In this document: positions 17,131 to 24,881 of the stretch, piece after piece
How the letters are laid out: every line of letters starts with the position of its first letter
How positions within the stretch are numbered: position 1 is the first letter of the stretch
Assembly (NCBI GenBank): GCA_003223115.1
Contig: QHXW01000075.1
Location: 1-33,052, forward strand
Reading direction: 5' to 3'
Source: Acidobacteriota bacterium
GTDB lineage: Bacteria; Acidobacteriota; Terriglobia; Bryobacterales; Bryobacteraceae
DNA: 33,052 bases
Made by a program: the position numbers and the translations under genes
The notes under the pieces: model-generated
Database searches by the model: none
What the model saw: the letters and a program-made list of their open reading frames with translations, nothing else
Told to the model about the DNA's origin: nothing

Positions 17131-17466
17131 CTAAGCGAACCGGAGCACTCGCGCCACAGCCTCGATCAACTGGGCCCAGCTCTTCTCTTCGTCGGCCAAC
17201 TGCCGCCGCCCTGCAGCCGTGATCGAGTAGTAGCGAGCCCGACGGTTGTGTTCCGAAGCGCCCCACTCGGATCGAAGCCAACCCGACTGTGTCATTCGAT
17301 GCAGCGCCGGGTAGAGCGAGCCCTCCTCGAGGTGGAGAACGTCCTTTGAAATCTTTTCGATATGAAGAGTAATCGCGTAGCCGTGCATGGGACCCAGCGA
17401 CGCCAAGGTCTTGAGCACCAACAGGTCCAACGTACCCTGCAAGCGATCATTGCTATGTTTACGCAA
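17131..17466 (-). CDS. PadR-family transcriptional regulator
   Basis: A 111-aa winged-helix repressor. It shows the family pattern LQGTLDLLVLKTLASLGPMH, GYAITLHIEKIS, LHLEEGSLYPALHRMTQSGW and RARYYSITAAGRRQLADEEK. The start is TTG 17466, supported by agga-ga about 8 nt upstream and by full-length homology. In Acidobacteria such genes normally precede an ADOP permease gene and probably repress it. Here the downstream permease is destroyed, so the regulator may be an orphan. Confidence 0.92.
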   Translation of the reverse strand: MRKHSNDRLQGTLDLLVLKTLASLGPMHGYAITLHIEKISKDVLHLEEGSLYPALHRMTQSGWLRSEWGASEHNRRARYYSITAAGRRQLADEEKSWAQLIEAVARVLRFA

Positions 17467-17479
17467 ACGCGCAATCTCT

Positions 17480-17497
17480 CCTATAGCCAGCTATAGG
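17480..17497 (-). promoter_or_regulatory. Palindromic operator candidate in front of padR
   Basis: The perfect inverted repeat CCTATAGC-CA-GCTATAGG begins 14 bp upstream of the padR TTG start and overlaps its ribosome-binding site. PadR proteins are dimers that usually repress their own promoter, so this is a good autoregulatory site candidate. The role is inference; the palindrome is directly visible. Confidence 0.55.
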
Positions 17498-17701
17498 GAA
17501 GTCTGAACTAAGTGCGCACCGATGTCAATGGACAACGTGACGAACTGGTACGCACCTGATCGAGGCCCGCTTGATTGGCCTTAGGTCTGGATTTAGCTGT
17601 CAGAAAATTGTTCTTTTCGGCACCGTGCCCGATTTTTCCACCGTTTTTACCTCTGTGCTACCACACGAGTCCTCGACGCCTGCCCCACAAAAAAACACCC
17701 G

Positions 17702-17720
17702 GCATGAATGCCTAGTCCAC
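17702..17720 (-). repeat. 19-bp repeat, inverted partner of 10848-10866
   Basis: An exact reverse complement of the 19-bp string at 10848-10866. It lies in the 240-bp gap upstream of the PHP-like gene. On the minus strand it carries GGCATTCATGCC followed by gggtg and seven T, which resembles a weak intrinsic terminator. Confidence 0.65.
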
Positions 17721-17754
17721 GGGCGGTCGCGGTAAAATGCCAGACTTCACAGGC

Positions 17755-18090
17755 ATGAAACTTACGGCGCTCGCATTCTTCTATCCTGTTCTCCTTTCTG
17801 CGGACTCGCTCCATTGCACGCTGCCGGTGGGCGTGTCGACATCCGAACTCGCCGCGGGCATCGATGGTGACACGCTCAGCGTCACCTGGACCGGCGAACG
17901 AAACGCCGTGCTGCGAGCGCGATTCGCCATCGACCGGGGTACGCCAGTCATTCGCGACCTTTCGGCAAAAACCGGCGCAGGCGCCTGGACCACTCTGGGC
18001 CGCGATTTGATTCCGGAATTCACTACCATCAGCGGCGTGCGGCGCGAGGCGCATGGGCTCGCATACGATCACCGTTGGGACGTGTTTTAG
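17755..18090 (+). pseudogene. N-terminal part of a secreted PHP-like protein, ended by in-frame TAG
   Basis: From ATG 17755 the protein has a signal peptide (MKLTALAFFYPVLLSADS) and a beta-rich region (SVTWTGERNAVLRARFAIDR) up to WDVF, then TAG at 18088-18090. The same frame then continues without a break into the next entry (DAPLSIPGHGENPGLPRKPE), so the two parts were one protein of about 705 aa. TGG to TAG is the likely change. ATG 17737 is an alternative start. Confidence 0.75.
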
Positions 18091-18243
18091 GATGCGCCGC
18101 TGAGCATTCCGGGCCACGGCGAAAATCCCGGCCTGCCGCGCAAACCGGAAGAGATCCGCCGCGGCGTCGCGTCATTTCATTCCGATTCCTGCGAGGTCCG
18201 GCGCGAGGGAGCCAGGCTCGAGATTTCGTTCCCGGGTCTGTCC

Positions 18244-19872
18244 ATGGGAATTTTCTCGGGCCGCCTGCAGTTCACGGTCTACGAACGATCCAACATGCTG
18301 CGCCAGGATGCTATTGCCAAGACTGAGGAGCCCTCGGTGGCGTACAAGTACACTGCCGGTCTGCGGGGCTTCAAGATCGGCGATCTCGATCGCATCACCT
18401 GGCGCGATGCCGGCGGCAACCCGCAGGTCTACCGGTTTGGAGGAACGCCGAATCACGACGCTGTGCCGCTTGTGGCGCGCAATCGCCTGGCAATGGCTGA
18501 AGGCGGCAGCGGGAGCATCGCGGTATTTCCACCGCCGCATCAGTTCTTCTTTGCGCGCGAAATCGAAGTGAATTCAGGCTATGCGTGGTACCGGAAAGAT
18601 GACGATCGAAGTTTCTCTCTCGGCATCCGCCAGGGCGACAACGCCGGCGGCTACAATCCCATCTGGATCGAACGCGTCTACGCGCTCTACAACGCGCCAC
18701 CGGGAACCTGGCAGCGCATGCCCGTGTACTTTTACTTGAGCGCGTTGCCTGGCCCTCAAACACGCGACGCCGTACTTGCCTACACGCACCAGGACCGCTT
18801 CCAGCCGCTCCCCGGCTATCAGGTGATGGCGACACATTTCCACATGGCGTTCACCCAAGAGCTGGTTGAAGCAGGAAGTCTGGATGTGCAGCCACCCTGG
18901 ATTCCGGCCCTACGCGATTTGGGCGTCAACATCGTGATGCTCGATGATTTTCATGGCGACGGACACCCGGAAGATCCCGGCAAGCTGCGAATCGAAGATC
19001 TCAGCCTGTACTACCAAGCCTGCCGCCGCCATTCGGATTCGGGCTTCCTGATCCTGCCCGGTGAAGAGGCCAACGTCTATTTTGGCGGCCATTACAATCT
19101 GCTGTTTCCAAAGGCGGTGTACTGGACGCACAAGCGCGCGGCAGGTGCTCCGTTCAAGGAACAGATTCCGACGTACGGAACCGTGTACCACCCCACCAAT
19201 GCGGAGGAGATGTTCGATCTGGTCCGCCGCGAACAAGGCCTCGTCTGGCAGACGCATCCGCGGACCAAAGGTTCGACATTCTACCCCGACCGCCTCCGCG
19301 AGCAGCCGTATTTCTCGAGCGACCGGTGGCTGGGCGCCGGGTTCAAAGCCATGCCGGTGGATCTCTCCGAGCAGCGGCTGTGCGACCAACGCTGCTTTGG
19401 AACTTTGGATGACATGAATAATTGGGACGGCGCGAAATACCTCATCGGCGAAGTCGATACCTACAAGAAGTTTCCGGATTACGATCTCTACGGTGATTTC
19501 AACGTAAACTACGTCAAGCTCGCGTCATTGCCGCCGGCAGGCGATTGGACGCCGGTCAACCGATCCCTGCGCTCGGGCGATTTCTTCGTCACCACGGGCG
19601 AGGTGCAGATTCCGGAATTCGGCGTGAATGGAGTGAGTGGTGTTACCGCCGAGGTTGCATGGACTTTTCCGCTGGAGTTCGTCGAGGTGGTCTGGGGCGA
19701 TGGCGAGCGCACGAACCGCAAGATTATCCGTACGCCCGAAACGATAGCCTTCGGGTCCCGTCGATTTGAAATCCCGGTGGACTTGTCGAAGCAGAGATGG
19801 GTGCGGTTCGCCGCCTGGGACTCAGCCGTGAACGGAGCGTTCACACAACCGGTTCGTGTGGGTTCACCGTAA
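18244..19872 (+). CDS. C-terminal part of a secreted PHP/CehA-like putative metallohydrolase
   Basis: The same frame is open from 18091 to 19872; 18244 is the first ATG, without a clear ribosome-binding site. About 540 aa follow. The second half shows metal-site strings of the PHP/CehA-McbA kind: ATHFHMAFTQ, MLDDFHGDGHPED, LPGEEANVYFGGHYNLLFPK and VWQTHPRTKG. The first half (FSGRLQFTVYERSNMLRQDA) looks like a beta-domain. The substrate is unknown. If translation does not pass the TAG, this part lacks a signal peptide and would be mislocalised. The family call is moderately sure and rests on the spacing of the His motifs. Confidence 0.7.
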   Translation: MGIFSGRLQFTVYERSNMLRQDAIAKTEEPSVAYKYTAGLRGFKIGDLDRITWRDAGGNPQVYRFGGTPNHDAVPLVARNRLAMAEGGSGSIAVFPPPHQFFFAREIEVNSGYAWYRKDDDRSFSLGIRQGDNAGGYNPIWIERVYALYNAPPGTWQRMPVYFYLSALPGPQTRDAVLAYTHQDRFQPLPGYQVMATHFHMAFTQELVEAGSLDVQPPWIPALRDLGVNIVMLDDFHGDGHPEDPGKLRIEDLSLYYQACRRHSDSGFLILPGEEANVYFGGHYNLLFPKAVYWTHKRAAGAPFKEQIPTYGTVYHPTNAEEMFDLVRREQGLVWQTHPRTKGSTFYPDRLREQPYFSSDRWLGAGFKAMPVDLSEQRLCDQRCFGTLDDMNNWDGAKYLIGEVDTYKKFPDYDLYGDFNVNYVKLASLPPAGDWTPVNRSLRSGDFFVTTGEVQIPEFGVNGVSGVTAEVAWTFPLEFVEVVWGDGERTNRKIIRTPETIAFGSRRFEIPVDLSKQRWVRFAAWDSAVNGAFTQPVRVGSP

Positions 19873-19900
19873 GATGGCGAGGATGGAGCCGAAGCCGGGC

Positions 19901-20092
19901 CTACGCGGCCTTCTGGATCTTGCCACTCCGGATGCAGGAGGTGCAAACGCGCAAGCGGCGCGTGGCCCCCTTCACCATGGCGCGAACCGTGTGCAGATTT
20001 AGATTCCAGCGGCGCTTGGACACGTTATGAGCGTGACTGATGCGGTGCCCGAATCGCGGCCCGCGGCCGCACACTTCACAAACTCTAGCCAT
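19901..20092 (-). CDS. rpmB: 50S ribosomal protein L28
   Basis: A 63-aa L28 of the zinc-binding (four-Cys) type: MARVCEVCGRGPRFGHRISH at the start and RRLRVCTSCIRSGKIQK at the end, with CxxC pairs at both ends. The core HNVSKRRWNLNLH is typical. ATG 20092 is set by a strong gaaggag site. The longer open frame upstream is not L28. It is convergent with the PHP-like gene, whose stop is 28 bp away. Confidence 0.96.
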   Translation of the reverse strand: MARVCEVCGRGPRFGHRISHAHNVSKRRWNLNLHTVRAMVKGATRRLRVCTSCIRSGKIQKAA

Positions 20093-20129
20093 GAAGACAA
20101 AAATCTCCTTCAAAAACGTGCAAGCTCTG

Positions 20130-20159
20130 ATTGTAGCAAGGGGATTCATGCGGCGGCAA
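20130..20159 (-). promoter_or_regulatory. rpmB: Likely rpmB promoter
   Basis: On the minus strand TTGCCG and TACAAT are separated by 18 bp, with TACAAT about 38 bp upstream of the rpmB ATG. It is the best sigma70-like match in the divergent region. Not tested. Confidence 0.45.
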
Positions 20160-20295
20160 ACACAGCGATGGGCTGCCTTGGGCTGCCCCCGTCTGGGGGG
20201 AAGCCGTGTGAAACAGGACAACTACACTAAGACCCGGTGTATGATAGCTCTATTCCGGTCAGGGAATTGCCACAAATCAGATCGGAGAGCTGCCG

Positions 20296-20760
20296 TTGCA
20301 GAACCACTCGGGGCCACACACGCGTAACGAAGGCATCACCATTCTCCTGGTGGAAGACGACTCATCCGTCCGCCGGCTGGTGAGCCAGACGTTGATGCTT
20401 ACTGGGTATACGGTTCTCGAAGCTGCCAATGGCCCTGAAGCGCTGCAACTTATGGAGCAGCAGGCCGGCGAAGTCCACCTGTTGCTGACAGATGTAGTCA
20501 TGCCCTACATGAACGGTGGCGAACTGGCGGAGCGTCTGGCGGGCATCTGTCCGCGAATGCGGGTGCTGTTTACATCGGGATATATGGACGATGCCGTTGT
20601 GCAGAAAGTCGTCGCACTGGGCGCGCAATTTTTACCGAAACCGTTCTCACCAAGCACCCTCATGAACAAAGTTCGCGAGGTGCTGGAGCAGCCTTTCCGA
20701 GAGTCGCATACCGGACTCGCGCCGGGAGTGAACCCGCAAAAGCCGGTTGATATTCATTGA
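20296..20760 (+). CDS. CheY-like response regulator, receiver domain only
   Basis: A 154-aa protein. The receiver domain shows the acidic pair E20-D21-D22 (ILLVEDDSS), the phospho-acceptor D66 (LLLTDVVMPYMNGGEL), T93 (LFTSGYMDD) and K115 (FLPKPFSP). There is no output domain; the tail after residue 130 is short and Pro/His-containing. VMPxMNG and TSGY are typical of receivers of hybrid kinases. No kinase gene is nearby. The start TTG 20296 has ggagag 8 nt upstream. Confidence 0.93.
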   Translation: MQNHSGPHTRNEGITILLVEDDSSVRRLVSQTLMLTGYTVLEAANGPEALQLMEQQAGEVHLLLTDVVMPYMNGGELAERLAGICPRMRVLFTSGYMDDAVVQKVVALGAQFLPKPFSPSTLMNKVREVLEQPFRESHTGLAPGVNPQKPVDIH

Positions 20761-20791
20761 GCCCCGCGGCTCTTGATATACTTCTGTCAAA

Positions 20792-21085
20792 ATGGCGAAT
20801 CCCAGATATACCGTCTCTGATAAGCCGATCCCCGTCGCGGAACTGGTCGCCACGCTCACGGATGGGACCAAGATCAAGCGCCGGGTTCCCCGCATGCGGG
20901 CCTGCAACGAAAAAGACGAAAAGGGCAAACTCTGCGCTGGCCACTTGAAGCGCTGGTATTTTTTTGGCGATGAAGTGAAGCAGAAATTCGGCGCTGACGC
21001 TGAAGTCTATCGCTGCGAGCGCTGCAAGACGCTTTACCTTCCGAACACGGAAGAAGAACCGCGGACCGGAACGCTGTCCTGGTAA
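20792..21085 (+). CDS. Small protein with Cys pairs, function unknown
   Basis: A 97-aa soluble protein. Cysteines at C38 and C48 (ACNEKDEKGKLCAGH) and a CERC pair at about 74-77 (VYRCERCKTLY) could hold a zinc ion, with a nearby His. No named family is recognised. There is no Shine-Dalgarno site; a TATACT box at 20777-20782 ends only 9 nt before the ATG, so the mRNA may be leaderless. It lies 31 bp after the response regulator. Confidence 0.75.
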   Translation: MANPRYTVSDKPIPVAELVATLTDGTKIKRRVPRMRACNEKDEKGKLCAGHLKRWYFFGDEVKQKFGADAEVYRCERCKTLYLPNTEEEPRTGTLSW

Positions 21086-21105
21086 CCGCCCTCCGTTTGC
21101 TGATC

Positions 21106-21162
21106 AAAAAGAAAAACCGCATCGGATCGCCCCGTAGACTTGCCTGAGCTTTTCCGATGCGG
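21106..21162 (-). terminator. Intrinsic terminator on the minus strand
   Basis: CCGCATCGGA (21117-21126 as read on plus) and TCCGATGCGG (21153-21162) form a perfect 10-bp stem with a 26-nt loop. On the minus strand it is followed by TTTTTCTTTTT. No protein gene ends here on that strand, which points to an RNA gene. Confidence 0.75.
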
Positions 21163-21330
21163 TCCGCCCGTGTCGAGCTGGGATCCGGCGGCGGGTCACC
21201 TGTGCCACTGTTCTCCTGGTGAGGTCCGCGTCCGAAGTTTCCCACACCAGCGAGCGCCAGAAGACCACCGCAACCCAGATCCCGGGAGAGAACCTTTAAA
21301 ACCGTCACAAAAAAAACCCCTCTGTTGCAA
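21106..21330 (-). ncRNA. Candidate structured RNA gene (6S-like) on the minus strand
   Basis: The 515-bp gap 21086-21600 has no convincing gene, but the minus strand between about 21330 and 21106 is rich in self-complementary pieces: GGGATC/GATCCC outside, GGGT/ACCC, TTCT/AGAA and CTGGTG/CACCAG inside, ending in a strong intrinsic terminator. A long rod with a central bubble and a terminator is the general form of 6S RNA. I cannot confirm the family, and the 5' end is approximate. It is not tmRNA, SRP RNA or RNase P RNA as far as conserved strings show. Confidence 0.4.
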
Positions 21331-21600
21331 CCAGCAAACGACCCGGTGAGCGAGCAGTTAACTTTGGAAAACACCGGCTCCCGCAAGCACGCTGTTTTTA
21401 GCCCGCTCCGTATCGCCTGCCTGTTGCAGCAGAGGGCAGGTTACAGAGTTACTTCGCCAATTCAAAACAGAAGTAGCAACAGCACGGCCAACTGTCAAGA
21501 GCCCTAAATGGTTGATACAGTGGCTGCTCGCGTACAATCCGCGCGTTGCGCTGGGGCGCCGTGGTGCGGCTGCTGTGGCGCTATGACACAATCGGAGAAA

Positions 21601-23058
21601 ATGTCGCGGTGCCGTGGGTGGCCTTCGGTTGCAATGCTTCTTTTCGGATTTTTGCCCGTTTCGGCGCAGAGCCTGCCGGAAGAGACCCTGAAGGTCTACA
21701 CCGAGCATCCTCGCTTGTTCCTGAATGCCCATCGCCTGAAGCTGTTGCAACGGGAAAAAGAACGGCGCTCCATGCGTTGGCAGCAGTTCGAGCTCTTGAT
21801 GGCCGGGCACGCACCCATGCCCGAAACCGGATTTGCTTCAGCTCTCTATTATCGGGCGGGCCAGGATCAAGACAGCGGGCGGCGGGCTGTAGCCTGGGCG
21901 CTCAGCTCTGGCAGCGAGGCGCGATCCGGCGCGGAACCGCGGCCCGACCTGCGGTCCGGGACGGATCTGCGACAGCTTGCGCTGGTCTTTGACTGGTGCC
22001 AGGAGCTGCTCACGCCTGCGCAATCGCGAGCCTTAGCTCTTAGACTCCAGAAGGGCATTGAGCAAAGCCAGCGCGACCGTTCGGTGGCGGCGGCCCGTTC
22101 GCGTTTACTGGCCGCGGTGGCGTTGGGCGATCATCTACAGGAAGTTTCCACTCAGGAAATCGAGCGGCTCATCCGCACCTGGTGGCGCGGTGAAATCGCT
22201 CCCGCGCTCCAGGCGGGCCGCGACATGATCGGACGCGATGGTCTTTATCCGTTATTCGAGCTTCTGCACGCTGTTCGCGACAACCTGAATATCGATCTGC
22301 GAGAGAACGCGCCGGCGTACTTCAAGAACCTGGTCACTTTCGATCTGCTGAGTTACTATCCCGCGATCTATCCGGCGCCCGAGGGCGAGTACCACATCCC
22401 GGCCTCGGAGGGGGGCGGGGAGCCCGACCTCCGGCGAGCCATGCTGGCGCGCGCCGCGGAATTGGCCATGGTGCCGTACGATCCGAACGGGCCCGAAAAC
22501 CAGGTATTGCAAGGCTGGCTCATGCACGACAATTTCATCATGCGCGGCACCTTCGGCATCACTTATGAATTCCTCTGGGCGAATCCCTACCATCCGGGAT
22601 TGAGCTATTATCTGGTGCCGCTGGTATTCCATGATGAGCTTTTTGGTCGGCTGTTTTTGCGCGCGAATTGGGAAGAATCATCGCGCTGGCTAGGCTACTT
22701 CCAGGGCGAACTGCAGCTTTTCGAGGACGGCAAGGTCACTCTACTGAACCCGGAACTTTCAGAAGGTCCCCTTTCGCTCGATACGGCCGTGGTCTACTTC
22801 GGCAAGAACGCGCTCAAGTTTCAGACGCTGGTCACCGAGGGCGAAGAGGTATTCGTGCTGGGCCTGCGGCCTCACCGTGTTTACCAGATCGAGGTGGATG
22901 ATGAAGAAATGGCCGAAGGAAAAACCGACGTCGGAGGCATTCTCGCGCTAAAAGTTCCGGCCAAAGTGCAGGTTGGGGTGCGGCTACGGGAAACGCCGGT
23001 CAGCACGCCTACGCGTGACGGAGCGCGTCCCCGAGACGAAAACAAACCTGGCGCGTAG
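21601..23058 (+). CDS. Secreted protein of unknown function
   Basis: About 485 aa from ATG 21601, chosen because ggag precedes it and because it starts a signal peptide (MSRCRGWPSVAMLLFGFLPV, cleavage near SAQ). After it comes EHPRLFLNAHRLKLLQREKE, which resembles the entry to alpha/alpha-toroid polysaccharide lyases of the heparinase or alginate-lyase type, and further helical pairs (LALVFDWCQELLTPAQSRAL). The last third is beta-rich (YFGKNALKFQTLVTEGEEVF). The lyase link is tentative; no catalytic set can be assigned. The C-terminus is Arg/Pro-rich. Confidence 0.8.
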   Translation: MSRCRGWPSVAMLLFGFLPVSAQSLPEETLKVYTEHPRLFLNAHRLKLLQREKERRSMRWQQFELLMAGHAPMPETGFASALYYRAGQDQDSGRRAVAWALSSGSEARSGAEPRPDLRSGTDLRQLALVFDWCQELLTPAQSRALALRLQKGIEQSQRDRSVAAARSRLLAAVALGDHLQEVSTQEIERLIRTWWRGEIAPALQAGRDMIGRDGLYPLFELLHAVRDNLNIDLRENAPAYFKNLVTFDLLSYYPAIYPAPEGEYHIPASEGGGEPDLRRAMLARAAELAMVPYDPNGPENQVLQGWLMHDNFIMRGTFGITYEFLWANPYHPGLSYYLVPLVFHDELFGRLFLRANWEESSRWLGYFQGELQLFEDGKVTLLNPELSEGPLSLDTAVVYFGKNALKFQTLVTEGEEVFVLGLRPHRVYQIEVDDEEMAEGKTDVGGILALKVPAKVQVGVRLRETPVSTPTRDGARPRDENKPGA

Positions 23059-23110
23059 CACAAACCCCGCGCACAGTGCGGTGAGTCACGGGCGCGGCCT
23101 GACCACCCCT

Positions 23111-23139
23111 TGACTCCGGCGTTCAATTTCAATACGTAT
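23111..23139 (+). promoter_or_regulatory. Probable promoter of the 23171 gene
   Basis: TTGACT at 23111-23116 and TACGTA at 23134-23139 are 17 bp apart, with AT-rich DNA (atataagc) after. The gene starts 31 bp downstream with a good ribosome-binding site. Confidence 0.45.
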
Positions 23140-23170
23140 ATAAGCAAAGAAATCACGCGGAGGTAAACTT

Positions 23171-23476
23171 ATGCTGAGTTTTTCTCCATTGACGCCTCTA
23201 ACCGGGATGCTGCTGGTATGGGCAGCCATCACCACAATATTCATCGTTATCATGGTATGGCGTTCACTGGTCGCGATGCGCGAAGATGACCAGTTGTTCC
23301 TAAATCCCGGCGAATCACTCCTCGAACAAGAACAGAAAGAGGTTCAGGGCACGATCAACAAGCTGACGCCCTATGCCAAAGGATTTGGATTCGCGTCGGC
23401 AGGATTGGCCATCCTCATTGCGGGGTTCTGGCTTTATCAGGGGATCATGCACTTCAACGGCACGTCGACTCCATAG
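23171..23476 (+). CDS. Small membrane protein, two helices
   Basis: A 101-aa protein with membrane helices at about residues 12-32 (GMLLVWAAITTIFIVIMVWR) and 72-92 (FGFASAGLAILIAGFWLY) and a charged middle (REDDQLFLNPGESLLEQEQK). A clear ggagg site precedes ATG 23171. No family is recognised. It follows the secreted protein gene by 112 bp and has its own likely promoter. Confidence 0.8.
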   Translation: MLSFSPLTPLTGMLLVWAAITTIFIVIMVWRSLVAMREDDQLFLNPGESLLEQEQKEVQGTINKLTPYAKGFGFASAGLAILIAGFWLYQGIMHFNGTSTP

Positions 23477-23524
23477 GATGAACACGGGGCTCCGGACTGT
23501 CCGGCCGGCAGGTAGGCCGGGCAG

Positions 23525-24385
23525 GTGAGGTATTTCTGCGCCGTTCTATTTGCTGTGCTGACCGGACCCGTGCTGGCACAGTCTCTGCGGGTGGTCTCAG
23601 AATTCCAGCGTTTCGACCCGTTCGGCAACGTTGTGCCGGTGGACCATACTGGCGAACCGCGGGAGATTCTATCGCCGGCGCTCGCGCGCAATGCGTTTGC
23701 TTCCTTCCACGTTATTGTGACCATTCCGGAACGCGACCCGTTTTTTCTTTTCGTGCAGACCAATCCCGCAGGTGTCTTCCAGATCTCCCTATATCAAGAG
23801 CTGTTCAGCAAGACGGCTCAAGGCTGGATTCCCGATGCGCTAGAACCTTCGAAACTGCCGGGGTTCGGCAGCCTTCCCTACCTGCCCTCGCCGATTCCAG
23901 GACAGACGACACTGTGTTACTGGTTGGACGTCTGGGTTCCCCGAGACGCCATGGCCGGGCGCTTGCGTCTGGAGGTGCTGCTGAAGGCCGGGAAAGGATG
24001 GCTCATGTATCCCATGGAGGTGCGGATCACATCCGCTGTGATTCCAGCGATTCAGGAGCATGCAGCCGCACAGCCGCCGCCGACGGCGCGCGCCGACGCC
24101 TCAGTCTACGGACCGTTCCGAAATTTCCTCTGCAACGTACGCGAAGTCCGGCGCGAGGAGCGTCTGAGCGTAAGGCGCTTGATCCATCGGAACGCTCTGC
24201 AGGACATGGCGCTGGCACATTCACTCGAAGCGATGCACGGCCGGGAGCGCGTGGTTTCCAGGATTCTGGGCCCCGCAGGCGCGAGCCACCGGGAGCGCTG
24301 GTGCCAGTCGCGCTGGCCCGCTGAAGAGTTGGGTACGGAGTGGTACTTGCACGTGCGAGATGTGTTGTACAGGGACAATCCTTAG
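23525..24385 (+). CDS. Secreted protein of unknown function
   Basis: A 286-aa protein starting at GTG 23525 with a signal peptide (MRYFCAVLFAVLTGPVLAQS). The mature N-terminal half is beta-rich (FHVIVTIPERDPFFLFVQTN and WLDVWVPRDAMAGRLRLEVL) and the C-terminal half is Arg-rich and helical (NVREVRREERLSVRRLIHRN). No domain is recognised. It lies 48 bp after the small membrane protein gene, possibly in the same transcript. Confidence 0.72.
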   Translation: MRYFCAVLFAVLTGPVLAQSLRVVSEFQRFDPFGNVVPVDHTGEPREILSPALARNAFASFHVIVTIPERDPFFLFVQTNPAGVFQISLYQELFSKTAQGWIPDALEPSKLPGFGSLPYLPSPIPGQTTLCYWLDVWVPRDAMAGRLRLEVLLKAGKGWLMYPMEVRITSAVIPAIQEHAAAQPPPTARADASVYGPFRNFLCNVREVRREERLSVRRLIHRNALQDMALAHSLEAMHGRERVVSRILGPAGASHRERWCQSRWPAEELGTEWYLHVRDVLYRDNP

Positions 24386-24424
24386 CCGCTTGGCCGGGTC
24401 AAGCAAGATCAGACAAATTTCTCA

Positions 24425-24448
24425 GGCGGACGGTTACATCCGTTCGCC
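24425..24448 (+). terminator. Stem-loop after the 23525-24385 gene
   Basis: GGCGGACGG and CCGTTCGCC form a 9-bp stem with loop TTACAT, 40 bp past the stop codon. The T-run after it is poor (ccccttcaac), so it is a weak terminator or an mRNA-end structure. Confidence 0.45.
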
Positions 24449-24511
24449 CCTTCAACAGTGGAGATCGTAAAATTCCGCACGTGCCTGAAAATACGCAAGA
24501 TAGAAATGAAT

Positions 24512-24527
24512 TTAGTTAGTTAGTTAG
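24512..24527 (+). repeat. Four TTAG units
   Basis: Four tandem TTAG copies in the 258-bp gap 24386-24643. It is a short microsatellite with no clear role. Confidence 0.7.
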
Positions 24528-24643
24528 AGTTGCTCCACTCACGGTCAGAACGACTGAGGGCCGAGCGACGCACCCCTCCCCGGCATCGCGCCAAACATGC
24601 GTTTCTCATAAGGCGCGTCCATTTCACAGAAGTGTGACGAGGA

Positions 24644-24820
24644 ATGAGTTTGACTCCGTATCAAAGTGAGAAACTGCAAGACTGCGTACTGTTGATTGCT
24701 TCCGCCAGGAACACTCTGGTTGGCATTGGCGCCGACAAGTTGCCCGAACTCGACACGATTCGAGAGTGTTTCGATTCCGCCGAGGGAGCGATCAACAAAG
24801 CCCTCGTCAACAGCCGCTAA
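24644..24820 (+). CDS. Small helical protein, 58 aa
   Basis: From ATG 24644, with gacgagg just upstream, an open frame of 58 codons reads MSLTPYQSEKLQDCVLLIAS, then ARNTLVGIGADKLPELDTIR and ECFDSAEGAINKALVNSR, ending at TAA 24820. The heptad-like hydrophobic spacing suggests a small helical hairpin. No family is recognised. A competing frame on the same strand at 24696 runs into the DUF3108 gene but looks non-coding before 24882. Confidence 0.5.
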   Translation: MSLTPYQSEKLQDCVLLIASARNTLVGIGADKLPELDTIRECFDSAEGAINKALVNSR

Positions 24821-24881
24821 ACTATCCCGAATTCAGGCTGTGAACGCCACGGTTTCGACGACTGCGATACACTGGCGTTTC

